Origin: Trametopsis cervina
Taxonomy: Eukaryota; Basidiomycota; Agaricomycetes; Polyporales; Irpicaceae
Direction of reading: 5' to 3'
Assembly (NCBI GenBank): GCA_022385755.1
Contig: MU278350.1
Location: forward strand, 501,965-565,964
Length of the DNA stretch: 64,000 bases
Part shown: one piece after another, positions 10,198 to 21,900 of the stretch
How the letters are laid out: each line of letters starts with the position of its first letter
Position numbering within the stretch: the first letter of the stretch is position 1
Program-made: the position numbers and the translations under genes
Notes under the pieces: model-generated
What the model was told of the DNA's origin: nothing
Seen by the model: the letters and a program-made list of their open reading frames with translations, nothing else
Databases searched by the model: none

Positions 10198-12027
10198 TTA
10201 TGGGGGATATGCGCGGCGACGCATCGTCGGAGGTGACCGCATGCGACGAGCCAGGAGGAGAGATGGCGTTGCTAGATTCTGTTCTTCGCGTTCGCGACGT
10301 CGTGGCGTCCTGTTCAGGGCTAAACTACTATGTGGGTTCCTATGCTTCGAGGCGCCCGACTGCTCGCGTCTGGCGCGGCTCGAGTAAGGACGGCTGGAAA
10401 CGCTTCTATCTTGGCGTGAAACCGACTCGCAAAATTGCTCTTTCGCTGAGTCTAAATCGAGGCCTGTCTTCATGGGGGTGGTGACTCTAGCAGCGATGCG
10501 CGACATGACGCGCTCTAGTGACTGAACAGCCTGTTTGAGGGGAGGCAGCGCCACGTCGCGTCCTTCCCATTTTGATGAACCTGCGGTGAAGCCGCAGTGC
10601 AAAGACTCGTCTGAAGAAGGAACGAAGTAGTTGGCGGCACGATTTGAAGGGGAGCAGGTGTTGTGCGGTCCCAATACATTAATAGCTCTCGAGGTGTATG
10701 CCGTAGATGCAACTGTGCCGCCCTGCTTGGGCTGTGAGGACGGCGTAGCCCTAGTCGAAAGGACGCGCGGTGCTACTTTGTTGCGTGTTGCGCGAAGCGT
10801 TGGGGATATCATGGAAGTTGGTACTGGACCGGAAAATTCTACTACGTCGTCTCCCTCCTCGTCCTCGGGCCTTTCATCTCTCATAAGCCATTGCCGACTG
10901 AGCAGCGGATTTGCGCTGGTTGCGAAACCGACGGCATTGTTGGGTAAATCGTTTCGCGCTTGCTTGGCGACTGTAGGTTTGTAGACCTTGTTAACCTCCG
11001 TGGCGTGCTCAGAAGGAGAGCCCGAGAGCGCGTCGTCGCCGCCGATCAAGGGGGGCGTGGCCATGCGGGGGCTGAGAGGATACTGAAGCTGGAGTGCTCC
11101 TGATATAAACCGGTCTTCCGTGCAAGCTCGAGGCGTTGACAGAGCAGGAAGAACTTTGGCAAGGGACGGAGAGCGCTGCATGAGAAGTCGGGTTTCTCTG
11201 CTGATTCGTGCCTTCTTTGCTGCCTCCTCCCAGTCCGCTTCTTTCAATGCAAGGAACGCGGCTCGCCTCTTTTTGTATTCCGCCTGTGCGTCTTCATCGT
11301 TAGAAGACTCGGTAGCGGGGCGTTTAGTGCGAGAAGTCGCGGTGTATGCGTTTCTTTCGAATACAGGCGTAACTTCTTCGGGAATGACGACGAATGGTCC
11401 CTCTGATTTGCTTCTCAGAAGGGTATCAGGATGGACTGGGCCATCTTGTAGAGGCGAGGGGGATGCGGATTGAGACGCGGTGGTCTTGAGCTCGTCGCAA
11501 ATATCTATCGCCTTGAGCGGTGACGACTGTAAAACAGGGCAAGTCGAATTCCCACCCAAGGCGGCTGCCATTGCCTGTGATCTCTGGCTGCTTTCAGGGC
11601 ACTCATGTGTGACGTCGCTTTCCCCGACAGTTGCGGCTGCCGCGGTCGTGGAATCGTCGCGAGTGAAGCTGGTGCCGGGTCCATCGGCGGAAGGATGGGC
11701 AGAGTCGATCTCGGGGGTAGAGTCGGCGCGGGCAGCATGTATCTCCAGCGGCGATGCATGTAAAACTTGGGCAGGCTCAACAGGGGTAGAAGGCGGAATA
11801 TCGAAGGAGGTGGAGACAGTGTCGCCACCGAAAAGGACGGACAACACCGTCGAGCCCTGCCGGCCTGCCAAAAGTTCACGGAGTAATTCTGGTATCTCCA
11901 TCGTTGGATTGGTCGAAAGGGTGTTGCTGATGCTCGTCCCATTGATAATAACGGACACTTGAGTGACTGTCAAGTGGGTGGTAGTCGGGGACGCGACGGT
12001 GAGGTCGATAGTTTGACCAAGTTCCAT
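10198..12027 (-). CDS. Large single-exon disordered protein, uncharacterised
   Basis: Uninterrupted 609-codon frame starting MELGQTIDLTVASPTTTHLT. Composition is rich in Ser, Thr, Pro, Ala and Arg with low predicted order. One helical charged segment stands out in the middle (EYKKRRAAFLALKEADWEEA), preceded by a basic patch that could be a nuclear localisation signal. The C-terminus is strongly basic (RRMRSPPTMRRRAYPP). No catalytic motif or known domain is recognised. The opposite strand has several open frames of 90-160 codons, which follow from codon bias and are not proposed as genes. The length of the open frame in an intron-rich genome supports real coding, but function is unknown. Confidence 0.65.
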   Translation of the reverse strand: MELGQTIDLTVASPTTTHLTVTQVSVIINGTSISNTLSTNPTMEIPELLRELLAGRQGSTVLSVLFGGDTVSTSFDIPPSTPVEPAQVLHASPLEIHAARADSTPEIDSAHPSADGPGTSFTRDDSTTAAAATVGESDVTHECPESSQRSQAMAAALGGNSTCPVLQSSPLKAIDICDELKTTASQSASPSPLQDGPVHPDTLLRSKSEGPFVVIPEEVTPVFERNAYTATSRTKRPATESSNDEDAQAEYKKRRAAFLALKEADWEEAAKKARISRETRLLMQRSPSLAKVLPALSTPRACTEDRFISGALQLQYPLSPRMATPPLIGGDDALSGSPSEHATEVNKVYKPTVAKQARNDLPNNAVGFATSANPLLSRQWLMRDERPEDEEGDDVVEFSGPVPTSMISPTLRATRNKVAPRVLSTRATPSSQPKQGGTVASTAYTSRAINVLGPHNTCSPSNRAANYFVPSSDESLHCGFTAGSSKWEGRDVALPPLKQAVQSLERVMSRIAARVTTPMKTGLDLDSAKEQFCESVSRQDRSVSSRPYSSRARREQSGASKHRNPHSSLALNRTPRRREREEQNLATPSLLLARRMRSPPTMRRRAYPP

Positions 12028-12753
12028 GTCTTGAATACGCGTATTGACAGATTGAAGCGTAAATCCTGAGCCTGGAAAGACGTACTCGCTAGGAGTCGTT
12101 TGTGGGCTTCGGGGTAGCTGGGTGCGGGTCGTTTAACTTCTTGGTTTATTGGTATGTCGGTTGGTGCGTTGTGTTGCGGTGTGGTGTGGTGTGAAGTGAA
12201 GAGACAAGTGCAAGGAGAGCTGGCCCCTATATACGCTGCAACCCCATCAACAGAGTTTAAGGCAGGTACTATGTGCGCGAAGTAACATTCCCAGACAGAA
12301 AACGATAGCACTCATTCCACAGGAGTAAGACACGAATATTTCTTGGCTAAATCAAGTCAGCGTCGAATGTGTAGAGAGCTTTGTCACGAACTGATACATG
12401 AGGAAAGATCGAAGGGTAGAAGCAGGGCACGCACTATACACTCTGATGCCGAGTGCACCCAGTGAGCATGGCACAAGAGAAAACAGCACGCATAGGGACA
12501 AGCGGTCTATGGAATTGACATCCTATGCAAGACCGCGGCCAGCCCCTTGCGCTTAGCAAGTCTGTGAACGAGGTCGACATTGGGTCCCATTGGCGACGAA
12601 GAGTAAATGAGTGTCCTAGTTACATAACGAACGTAGCCTGTAGTTGGAAAGCAGATATAGCTAGAAGGCGAAGAGCAGCAAATGACACCGATAATATAAT
12701 CTGGTGAGATAATGAGCATATCAATGATACAAATACCACTATGCCGCACCTCA
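12028..12753. other. Intergenic stretch without a recognised gene
   Basis: Lies between the disordered-protein start and the small membrane protein stop, so it holds the promoter of the former. A GTGTGGTGTGGTGTG run sits near 12177-12191. No domain-bearing frame seen. Confidence 0.55.
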
Positions 12754-13179
12754 TCAAACACGCGCAGCGGGCTGCGCACCTCGCACCCGCACTGTTCCAT
12801 CTGCTAGAACCTCAGTCACAATAGGGCTCGCAGCAGGTCTGTATCTGAACTCCTCAGAGTATCTATCTGAGCGTGTCAGCACTTTCAAGCCACATCACAT
12901 GAGGCTGCAGTGTGGCAGCACTTACCGCTCTGCATGCAATACTTCTGGCGGGGGACGCATAAGCGGTTTCCGCAGAGTCACACCGAGCCAAAAGAGGACA
13001 ACGACCAGAATGACTAGAGATACACGTTTCCAGATCGAAGGAGTGGGCGGATTGAAACGCGGGTCGGCGTGCAGACGAGCGTGAAGCTCGTCTATGTCGC
13101 TCGTCGGTGGCAGGCGGACTCGGGGAGCAGGCGGAGAAGGAGAGTCAGTTGAGTCTATAGGTTTCTTAATGTCGGACAT
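12754..13179 (-). CDS. Small single-pass membrane protein, uncharacterised
   Basis: Two exons. The first encodes MSDIKKPIDSTDSPSPPAPR, a Pro-rich cytosolic-type leader, a short helix (DIDELHARLHADPRFNPP) and one strong membrane segment (RVSLVILVVVLFWLGVTLRK). The intron ends at an AG within agatag on the minus strand; choosing this acceptor avoids an immediate stop and restores the frame YSEEFRYRPAASPIVTEVL, ending RGAQPAARV at TGA 12754-12756. Positive charges flank both sides of the helix. No enzyme motif. The conserved-looking tail TEVLADGTVRVRGA suggests a real lineage-specific family. Confidence 0.7.
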
Positions 13180-13580
13180 GGTGGTTGGTGGTTGAGTGTA
13201 AGTTGCTGCTCGATGCTATTCTAGGCATGACGACGATGGCGCGCAGTTATGGTGTTCGGGGTCGTCCGACCCGCTCATCTCCCGCAGACATGCTGCAGTA
13301 TGTTCTCAAACTTAACAGCCACTCTACTCTCACCTGCATCGTCTCGGTCCTTGGCTAGTGAATCGTGCTCGTACTTGGCTTTCTGGCTAGAGCAATGCGG
13401 ACGAGAGCGCAACGACAAGACCGATCTACTCCCGGCACACCCATTTCGTGGCAGATGGCCTATGCAATACCGGCGCGCTGCTTGGGGTTAAGAGCATGAC
13501 TGTTTGAGCACCCCCAAAACTCATGAACCCTCTAGTCCCTCGCCAAAAAAAATTGAGTCACAGCTCAAGCCAACACTACG
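13180..13580. other. Divergent intergenic region
   Basis: About 400 bases between the divergent starts of the small membrane protein and the 7-keto-8-aminopelargonate synthase; presumably both promoters. No other feature recognised. Confidence 0.55.
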
Positions 13581-15017
13581 ATGTCCTCCCTCAACAAGAA
13601 AATGGCCGCAGCCCTCAAATCCCGCGATGAACGACTCATCCGACGTCGATTATCGGACCCTGACGCGGACGCCGGACTCGTCGATTTCCATACAAACGAT
13701 TACCTTTCCCTATCTCAGTCACTAGATCTACGTGCTCGATTTCTCGCGAAGCTGCAGGATGCTCCGGAGGTCCTTGGATCTGGAGGGAGCAGGCTGCTCG
13801 TGAACGGACACGCTCATGCTGCACTCGAAAACCGCCTCGCGAAGTTCTTCAACTCCCCGACGGCGCTGCTCTTCAATTCCGGACTCGACGCGAACGTTGG
13901 GTTCTTCTCGAGCATACCGCACCCAGGCGATGTCGTCGTTTGCGACGAGTACATCCATGCATCGGTACACGATGGGATTCGCGCTTCGCGAGTCAAAGAT
14001 GCGCAATTCTCATTCGACCACAACTCCCTGACAGCGCTAGGGGACTTGCTATTACGACTTTTGAAGGATCGACAAGGGCTGAGGAGTGGCGAAAACAGCG
14101 TTTTTGTCGCGGTGGAGAGCCTGTACAGTATGGATGGGACGATCGCACCGCTCACGCAGATCGTTGAAATGTTGGAGACGCTGTTCCCCAGGGGCAATGG
14201 GTACCTGGTTGTCGATGAAGCTCACGCCACAGGTATATACGGGCCGCAAGGAAAGGGGCTTGTTGCACTTCTTGGTCTGGAACGGCGAGTGCTAGCGAGA
14301 TTGCATACTTTCGGCAAGGCTCTTGCAGGATCAGGAGGTGAGCTGACTGTTTCCTCGGCTCGCGACTGGTCTACTGACCCGTGTTGTAGCGGTCATTCTC
14401 ACAAGCGAACTGATTCGAGACTACCTGCTTAATTATGCGCGATCTCTCATCTACACAACTGCTTTGAGCTACGCACAGGTTATCTCTGTGGACTGCTCCT
14501 TTGATCTTTTGGAAGATGGGACGGCAAAAAAGGTGAGTCAGATCCATCACATTCAATTCTGCACATGCATCAATATACACTACAGCTCGCCGCCCAACTG
14601 CTCAAAACCAGTACCCATTTTCTCGCCACCCTCCGATCACTTATTCAACAACACAACATCCCACCCTATCTCCTCTCGCTTCCGCCGCATCTCGCTGTTC
14701 CGCCTCCCCAGGATCCCGTTCCTACGCTGACGCCTATTCTCGCCCATCTCCCAACACCTATCATCCCGGTCATGACCTCACGGCCACGTCCCCTGTCAGC
14801 CTACCTTCGCACGCAGGGCATGAACGCTCGGCCGATAACTTGGCCGACAGTGCCGAAAGGTCGTGACCGGATACGTGTGTGCTTGCATCATGCGAACTCG
14901 AGGCAGGACGTTGAAAGGTTGGCGTTCGCGATGGTTGAGTGGGCAAGGGAGGAGGCGAGGCGAGATGCCCTGCCAAACTCCCAACATCCGGTACTGTCGA
15001 TACAGTCGAAGCTATGA
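13581..15017 (+). CDS. bioF: 8-amino-7-oxononanoate (KAPA) synthase, biotin biosynthesis
   Basis: PLP-dependent alpha-oxoamine synthase joining pimeloyl thioester and alanine in the first committed step of biotin ring assembly. Exons 13581-14337, 14390-14532 and 14586-15017. Visible blocks: FHTNDYLSLS, LGSGGSRLLVNGHAHAALE, ALLFNSGLDANVGFFSSIPH, the cofactor Asp/His block LVVDEAHATGIYGPQGKGLV, and HTFGKALAGSGG with the Schiff-base Lys. About 440 residues, the length of KAPA synthases and shorter than serine palmitoyltransferase subunits; the absence of a membrane helix also argues against SPT, and the lack of a heme-regulatory presequence against 5-aminolevulinate synthase. No other biotin gene is in the window. 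No clear mitochondrial presequence; the related fungal enzymes are often peroxisomal, but the C-terminal QSKL could serve as a PTS1-like tripeptide (SKL). Confidence 0.87.
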
Positions 15018-16282
15018 CACAACTGCCCGGCAAGATGGAGTGGCGCGGTCAGTCTTGTAAGGCCTGGATTTCTTGGGTGCTGGTTTGTATAAACTCATCA
15101 TACGAGTCGTGATATGATGCTAGATATATATCATTAAAATATGTAATGGAAGTGTACTAGAACGATCTGACATACCTGAGCGGCGCGCCCTCGCTCTGTA
15201 ACGTGCGATGACAACCCTGTTGTGAGTGATAGCGGACATTTGTGCCTGCTTGATCGTTCCTTCACATTCATTATGAGCGACGTTCGACTGCTATGGATAT
15301 TGTATCGCATACCTGACAGATGCACCACGTTCGGAATGAACCTGCGTCCCTCGATACTGGTAATCAGCGTCACGCCCGCCCAAGCTATACCATGATGATC
15401 TCGCGCAACGCGTATAATGCAGACGTTCGTAGTCGGAGAGTAATATTTGACTGTATCACCAAAGTCAATACACGCAACAAAATGGAAAGATAGTGCTCTG
15501 CGTACTGTTAAGCGACGAGCTCACGGCTCCCCAGCCTACATCTCCAAAGTTCGTGGTAATGCTCTGCCTCAAGGCGGACCATATATGTTTACTCGTGATT
15601 TCACCGGTGCCGTCGTGGGGAGACACGTCGAGTACATTCGCATTTGCATTCGAACAGGGCAACAGTTCGACGAGCAGCCAGCGGTTCTAATTGCAACCGA
15701 GTAAGTAAAACGTGATACGTGTAGAATGTTTTGTTCCTTGCTCGCTCAGCTCACCTTGAACCTGACCATGATTATCAGATACGAATTTCACTGGCAAACG
15801 TGTACGATGAGGCAGGTGGTAATTTTGTGATGGCACGAAAGGCAAGTCAGCGCCCAGCCACCACGGCGAGACTTGACACAAATGGAATGCCATTCACTGC
15901 GGCGCTTCACCCTGCGGTCCCATCTCAGTCCATCATGATCCCGCCTGCAGAGGAACCCCACAACGCTTTCGTATTTCAGAGATGTGCTTGCTATCTGATG
16001 ATGTGAAGGAGGTCACCACGAGTGCCCCATCACCGCTGCATTTCAACTCACACCACTCGTACACCGAAGACAGCCCGCAGTGCTTGACATGAGAATCCAA
16101 TACAGGAGACAACGTTTATTCTCCTCCTCCAGGCAGACTGATTAGGGGTACATACGATATGAATACAAGCACAGTCCGGTCTACTAATAGTGCAATACTT
16201 TACTAAAGGTCCTACACGCACTCGTGATAAACACACATAAAAATCATGATGACGGACACGTTCAATAGATACCGCCGTGGTC
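15018..16282. other. Gene-poor stretch
   Basis: About 1.27 kb between the two convergent genes. Frames of 65-105 codons occur on both strands (for example 15447-15704 plus and 16048-16362 minus) without recognisable domains or consistent splicing. An AT-rich patch lies near 15120-15145. I see no supportable gene; UTRs or a non-coding transcript are possible. Confidence 0.5.
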
Positions 16283-17117
16283 TCAATATCCTTGCGGCGT
16301 GATCGTTCCTCGTATGAAGAGGTCATCCACCATCTGCCGCCAGTCTCCCTGCGATCCGTCATCTGCGAATATCCCAGGCTCCATCAATTGCGCAATAGGC
16401 TCCAGCTCCTTCGCACCGAGCTCTTTCATGATATGGTAGTTCGGGTGCAGTTGCGACGGTGAACTCGGCTGTCTTCGCGGGATCTGCTGTGTCGCAGGTG
16501 CGAGAGCAATAGGGGTGGGCGCAGGTGAGCGGCGGAAGGACAGGAATGATTTTCCCCTCGCGGGCTTGTTAGGGGTGACTGGAGGAGACGGGGACGGGGG
16601 TGGGACGGGGAAGGAGACGCCCCTGCACTGGATGAATGACCAGTTCGGGTCCGACAGATCGTCGAGCTCGTCGTAGTCCGTGTCGGAGTCGCTTCTGTTG
16701 ATCGTTAGCATAGTGGCCAGAATGTCAGATGGATCTGGAAACGCACTCATCAAAGGTCAGATATGACGAGTCCTTATCATCTGGATTTCCACCAATGCTG
16801 CTCGATTTACCAGCGCTGCTGGTCGATGCAAAACTGCTGAAACTCCTCGGAGACGCCATTGGGGGCTCGGGGAGCCTCCTGAGGGCACGTTTTGGAGGCT
16901 CTGGGAGCCGTCTGAGGGGGCGACTCGATGAGGAGGATGATGAAGAAGTGGAGGCCGACGGTGATCGTGAAATATTTCTAGCCCTGAGGGTGTGCTCATG
17001 CTGCGCTACAGCGAAAACGCTGTCGAAATCTGTGATGGGGGGCGACCGGACGTGACGGCGGGACATGCTTGTAGACGGGTAAATCTCTAGAGCAGCAGAG
17101 GCGAGGGACGGGTACAT
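16283..17117 (-). CDS. Serine/proline-rich low-complexity protein, uncharacterised
   Basis: Two exons joined by an intron of about 53 bases near 16694-16746, which changes frame so that YLTFDE continues into SDSDTDYDELDDLSDPNW. Start at 17117 (MYPSLASAALEIYPSTSMSR); a second Met eighteen residues on (MSRRHVRSPP) is an alternative. A Ser run is followed by a duplicated RRLPEPP unit (RPLRRLPEPPKRALRRLPEP), then an acidic segment and a Pro-rich segment with PPSPSPPVTP, which looks like an SH3-ligand or proline-directed kinase region. The C-terminus (HPNYHIMKELGAKELEPIAQ onward) looks ordered. Function unknown. Confidence 0.65.
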
Positions 17118-18161
17118 GTAGAGTACAAGGGCAGGGATGAAACAGGTCTAGGGCTCACTAGCGACTGAACTTATATTTGGCTCCCATGGGTGGCTAAGAT
17201 GGACTGAAAGCTGCTTCGATGTGGGCATGATGGAGATGCCATCACTGCCTGCGTCCCGATAGCGGATTCACAGGCAGTGTACCGAACAGGCGCCGAGTAT
17301 GTGTTCTGCCATGGCCGCATGGATAGTGATGCTGTTCGGATTCATCGGGTTCAGCATCATGTACGCATCAATCCGAATAGTAACCCAGCTGTATCATCAT
17401 ATCTGAAAGCCAGATAACACGACGTACCCCCTAGCTGATCTGTCTCATCCTCTGGCTTGTGTGAGCGCGACGGCGAAAATCCTACCCACTACCGCATCCG
17501 ACGATCAAAAGGGCGTCCTACGAGACACTGTCGGTCCTCCTGCCGAAACTCGCGAGATGGAAGGATTTCCAGAATGATGGCCGTATTCTGACGGCCTGCA
17601 ATGGTGTTTGAGCAGCATTGGGCAGCCCGGTCAGCATCCAGCGTAGTCATATGACAGCGCGTCACGAGTGTTCGTAGGGCTCGAGCCTCCGGGGCCCACT
17701 GGGGGCAGTAAGGACGCCACGATGAGACTGCGGAAAGCCATACCGACGCCTAGTCAGCATCCCAACAGTCAGATGTCAGCAGCTGACAGCGCAGAGCACA
17801 GCGACAGCGGTCATCGACGAGCATACGCTGATCCAGCTCTATAATGAGCTCGATGATGCCCACAGTCTCATTTATCTCTGGTGTCCCTTCCGACACTGAT
17901 TGGCCCTGGTAAAGGGGCCCGACGGCGCAAGAGGCACCCTGTGAAACAGGCTTCTGTCAATCTGCGGCAACGGACGACAAGTCAATGTGACACTCCGCCC
18001 GTGCATTGCGTAGGCATGATGGGGATGTTCGCACCTGACAGGAGCGGTAACCCTCGCGCAATAAGTCGCAACGCGGACACGCACGTTACCCACGGAACTG
18101 GGAAAACTCAAAAATGGGCACACTGGATTTCCGGCGAAGGGTAGTGCGTATTCATTCCATT
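17118..18161. other. Gene-poor stretch
   Basis: About 1.04 kb upstream of the serine/proline-rich gene and downstream of COA6. Opposed frames at 17872-18144 have no recognisable domain. No repeat, RNA gene or transposon remnant seen. Confidence 0.5.
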
Positions 18162-18542
18162 TCAGCCAGTACGCTTGGCAGCCGCCTGCTGCTGCGTTCT
18201 ACTCTGTGCTAGGACACCCTGTTGCTGTTCGGCGAGCACCCGCCGTTTATTGAAGTACTCCACCTAGCGTAGTTGGAAAACAAGTCACAGGTCTTCAGTA
18301 ACAGGAAACCGGGGAAGCAAGTGTACCGTGATACACGGAAAACGTACCCAGCTTTTGGCGCAGTTCTTCTCGTATTGCACTTTTGAGGCGGTACATGCTG
18401 TACCTTCGTCACCAGCTTTGACGACGCCTGCCCCGTCCAAACACGCAAAGTACGCGTCTCTGCTATCCCAGCATTTCTGTCTGTCTTGGCGGGATGCTGG
18501 ATCAGGAGTCTCCTCTTTCTTGTCGCTGCTGAACCAGCCCAT
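18162..18542 (-). CDS. COA6: Cytochrome c oxidase assembly factor 6
   Basis: Small twin-cysteine protein of the mitochondrial intermembrane space that helps load copper into the CuA site of Cox2. Starts MGWFSSDKKEETPDP; first Cys pair CWDSRDAYFAC is exactly CX9C, second CTASKVQYEKNC is exactly CX10C, the unusual spacing that defines COA6. One intron follows CAKSW; the second exon begins VEYFNKRRVLAEQQQ, the typical end of the fold, then a short Gln-rich tail to TGA 18162-18164. About 95 residues, as expected. A bipartite mitochondrial presequence is absent, consistent with Mia40-dependent import. Confidence 0.93.
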
Positions 18543-18908
18543 GGTTGAGCGCAGGCCAAGTATCGTACAGAGAAAGGTTGATGAGGCGCGCACGCCACAG
18601 CTCGCAGCGCCATCGGCCGGGGAAACCCGACCATTCCAGTTTATGATCGGCCTTTGCAAGCAGTGCGCTCCGGGCAACGGGGAAACATGATATCTAGAAA
18701 AATGCAAGCACCATATGACGGTATACTTCGACGATGGTATTTACATGTAAATGTACACCGCACGCACAAAAATAGAGCAAGTTAAAAGAGTCCATCATAG
18801 ATCATCATCCTACTTCGCCACTATCATCTTCGCTCACCACGCTCACCACAACTCAGACCACTCTGCTGCATCTCATCTCGAAAGCCCCCACTATACCTGC
18901 GAGCTAAC
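18543..18908. other. Intergenic stretch
   Basis: Contains the COA6 promoter and the VTC4 3' end. The part nearest VTC4 is A/T-rich and then CAC/CTC-rich. No gene seen. Confidence 0.5.
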
Positions 18909-21900
18909 CTACTCCTCTACCATCTGCCGCAGCCTCAGCCCCACATTCGTAAGAATCGCGCCCATAAGCATGAACGCCAATATCGTCGGGCCGTACTTGT
19001 CATAGTACATCCCCTCTGCATGCCGGTGTCGGATGCTATATGCGCGGTAGACAAAGATGATGGCAGAGTAGGCGATGGCCGCGAGCGCCGCAAACGTGAA
19101 CAGCCCCGCGCTGATGATCCCGACCGTGTCGTCCGCGGGCACAAAGTTGAGCAACGTCGTAGCAATCGTACCGATGTAGATCGCAAAATGAAGCCATTTC
19201 TGAGGTCCAAGAGTTTAGCTCTCTCCGACTACCAAGGGGGGAAAGCACTCACCAAGAACGTACGCTCCGTCGCAAAATACACTTTGGGTTCGATCCGAAC
19301 GGGAACGGCGATTTTCTTTCCAGCAGGAGCACTGAAGTTCCTTTCTAGCAATCGCTCCGTGTCCCTCGTGGCTCTCGCCGACGGTCCAACCTGCTCTTCG
19401 TCTTCCTCCTCCTCCTCGTCATCGTCATCGAGAGCATCGAGCTGCGCGCGTTTCCTCTTGACGTCTTCCCTGATCCGGTCCCTCATCGTCTCATCGAACG
19501 CAGACGCGGGTGCCAGAGGATCGATTGAGAACGCTCGCGACTTATTGGCGTCCACCGTCGGGACGGCCTTGCCAGACTGCTTTCGTTGCTTTAGGAATGG
19601 GGTGCGCTCGTCCACCTCATCTTCATCATCAGCCTCGCCGTCAGCTGCCTCCTGCTCCACCGCGGTGTCTCGAGCTTTGATAGCCGATGTGGCAGGCAGG
19701 GACCGACTGATGTCTTCCTGTGCCCGCTCCTTGAGGGTTTTCTCTCTGAAAGCAACTGCGGCTGCGACTTCAGCGGAGTCAAGTCCGATCCGTGCGCTCT
19801 CATCCTTGGCTACAAGATGACAGGTCAGCTATAAGACAACATCAGCGGGTGGATTCACAAACCAGGGGCAAGGTCCATCTCCTCGTCCTCCTCGCCTTCG
19901 GACACAGGTTCCGCATATGGTTGGCGAGACTCCTCAGGCGTGACAGCACCAGAAGAGCTGTGCCTCTCCGAGTTGCTTCCTCTTGACATAGAAGGGGTAT
20001 GCGAATGTGAGGGCCGCTCAATTTGCAGAGCGCCTGTATCTGGTTTCAGGATATCGACGTCCACTACAGGCGAGATCAGTTTTAGCTTAGGATGATGCAC
20101 CGTTGCGTCGAGATGAACTCACTTTGGGGAAGCCAGAATGGTACGAGATCGACACGTTCCGGAAGGAGCGTGGCACAGCCGTGAATGAATTTACTGTAAT
20201 CAATCATGAGCGAGAGATCACGGAAGAAGTCATCATGTACACATACCTGAACTAAAGTAACATTAACATTAACTCTCTATCAAGCATATAACCGCTAATG
20301 AAACTGATAGACTCACCTTCGGGACAGCCTCCACAAGATGCGACGACACCAGATCCGTGACCCATGTGGGTGGCTCTTGTCCGTACTGCGTCTGCAGCTT
20401 TACCTCAAGCACACCATACTTGAACAGTTCTTTATCGCTAGGCGGCAATTGTTCAAAAGGAAAGTCGACCCCGATGTCCGTTCTTCTCCAATTCTTTCCA
20501 GCACGGGGGTTGCCGTCCCAGTTGTCTTCCCTCACCATGGTCAGCTCAGTGTCGAGCGAGATACGCACACGGGCATCGCCGGGCAACTGGAACGCAGTTC
20601 GGTTATAGAAAGTCCGCATAACAGGTTCGAGCTTCTTGGTCAGGATCGAATATTGAACCTCGTTCGCGAGCTGGATCATGCCGTCCACTTCTTCCTGGGT
20701 CTTCTTGCCCTTCGTAACAAGCGCCTGGAACTCCTCGTCCATGGTATACTCTCCGCGCAAAAATGCGTTGACGAGGTGTTCTTTAATGGGGAAACGAGCT
20801 TTCACGGATTTTTCGCCAGTCCAGTCTTCGCGGTGAGTTTTGCGCTCAACGAAGATCTGGTATAGCAGAATGAGATGAGGCAGCGACAAGCGAGCATCAG
20901 GACGTACTGTTTTCTGGTCCACATCCCCGTACCAGCGGAGACGGATGGCTTCAGCACCTTCGGTCTTCTCCAGACGACCCAAGTATAGCTCAAGATCTTG
21001 GTTATCGAAGTAAATAGAGGTTATAGCAGCATCCTTGGGTTCAAACTCCTTGTTGGGGTTGAAGACTAATGTGATATTAGCAGAGTCGTCCGGCTACCCT
21101 GGTTCGCACGTACCGAGCACAGGGAGGTGCTTCAGGATCGCTAGCTTCAAATGGACCAAGTTATCTGGGTGGACCTGGCAGAACATAGCTCAGTACTTCA
21201 GAATTTCTTGAATGTGATGTTACATACCCAGTACTTCGTCGTTTGTCTCACAAATGCACTTTGGCTTCCACCTGCACTAGAGTCGCCTTGGACAGGATGC
21301 CCTCTCGTCCTCACCAAATCGTAGAGCTTCGACAGCTTGACTATGAGCCCGTCCCAGTTATACTTGTAGAATGGCCTCTTTTCTAGGTAGTCCTGTACGA
21401 ATGTGGGCTTGAGGGGCCTGTGGGTTTGTTTCTGTATTCCAATAGTCTCAGTAAGTGGATATGAACCAACCATGAAAAAACTGACGTCGTGTTTCTGTTC
21501 AATCGTCGCAACTTGTGAGTACACTGATAGCACTGGATGCTCGCCCTACGTACTTTGAGAATCTTCATGAACCCGGTAATATTGAGCTTCGTATAGAGCG
21601 CAAGGTCATGCACATCAGCCACGAGGGTGGCAACCTCCTCCTCCAAAGCCAAGAACTGGTCCTCAAGTGCATCAAGAGAACGGAGGTCTTCCGAATCAAC
21701 TTCATCCTCTGAGTCGTCATCGGACCCAGCGTCTTGATGAATGCCGTGTTGGCGTTGTTGCGCTTCAGTATCAGTTGTAGAACGACGATGGTGGCCGTTG
21801 GTGTGACCGTTGGACGGCCCGTCAGCTGCTGCGGCTTCAATGGAGTCTTCCTCAACGACGAGATGCTTCACCGCCTTCTCTGCATCCTTGATTCTTCGGG

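Noticed and set aside
10190..10484. Plus-strand frames over the 3' end of the disordered-protein gene
   Set aside because: Antisense shadows of the basic C-terminus.
11120..11962. Two plus-strand frames (117 and 160 codons) opposite the disordered-protein gene
   Set aside because: They arise from the composition of the 609-codon minus frame; no domain and no splice logic.
13581..15017. Serine palmitoyltransferase or 5-aminolevulinate synthase as identity for the PLP enzyme
   Set aside because: Too short and without membrane helix for SPT; no heme-regulatory presequence as in ALAS; the motifs fit KAPA synthase.
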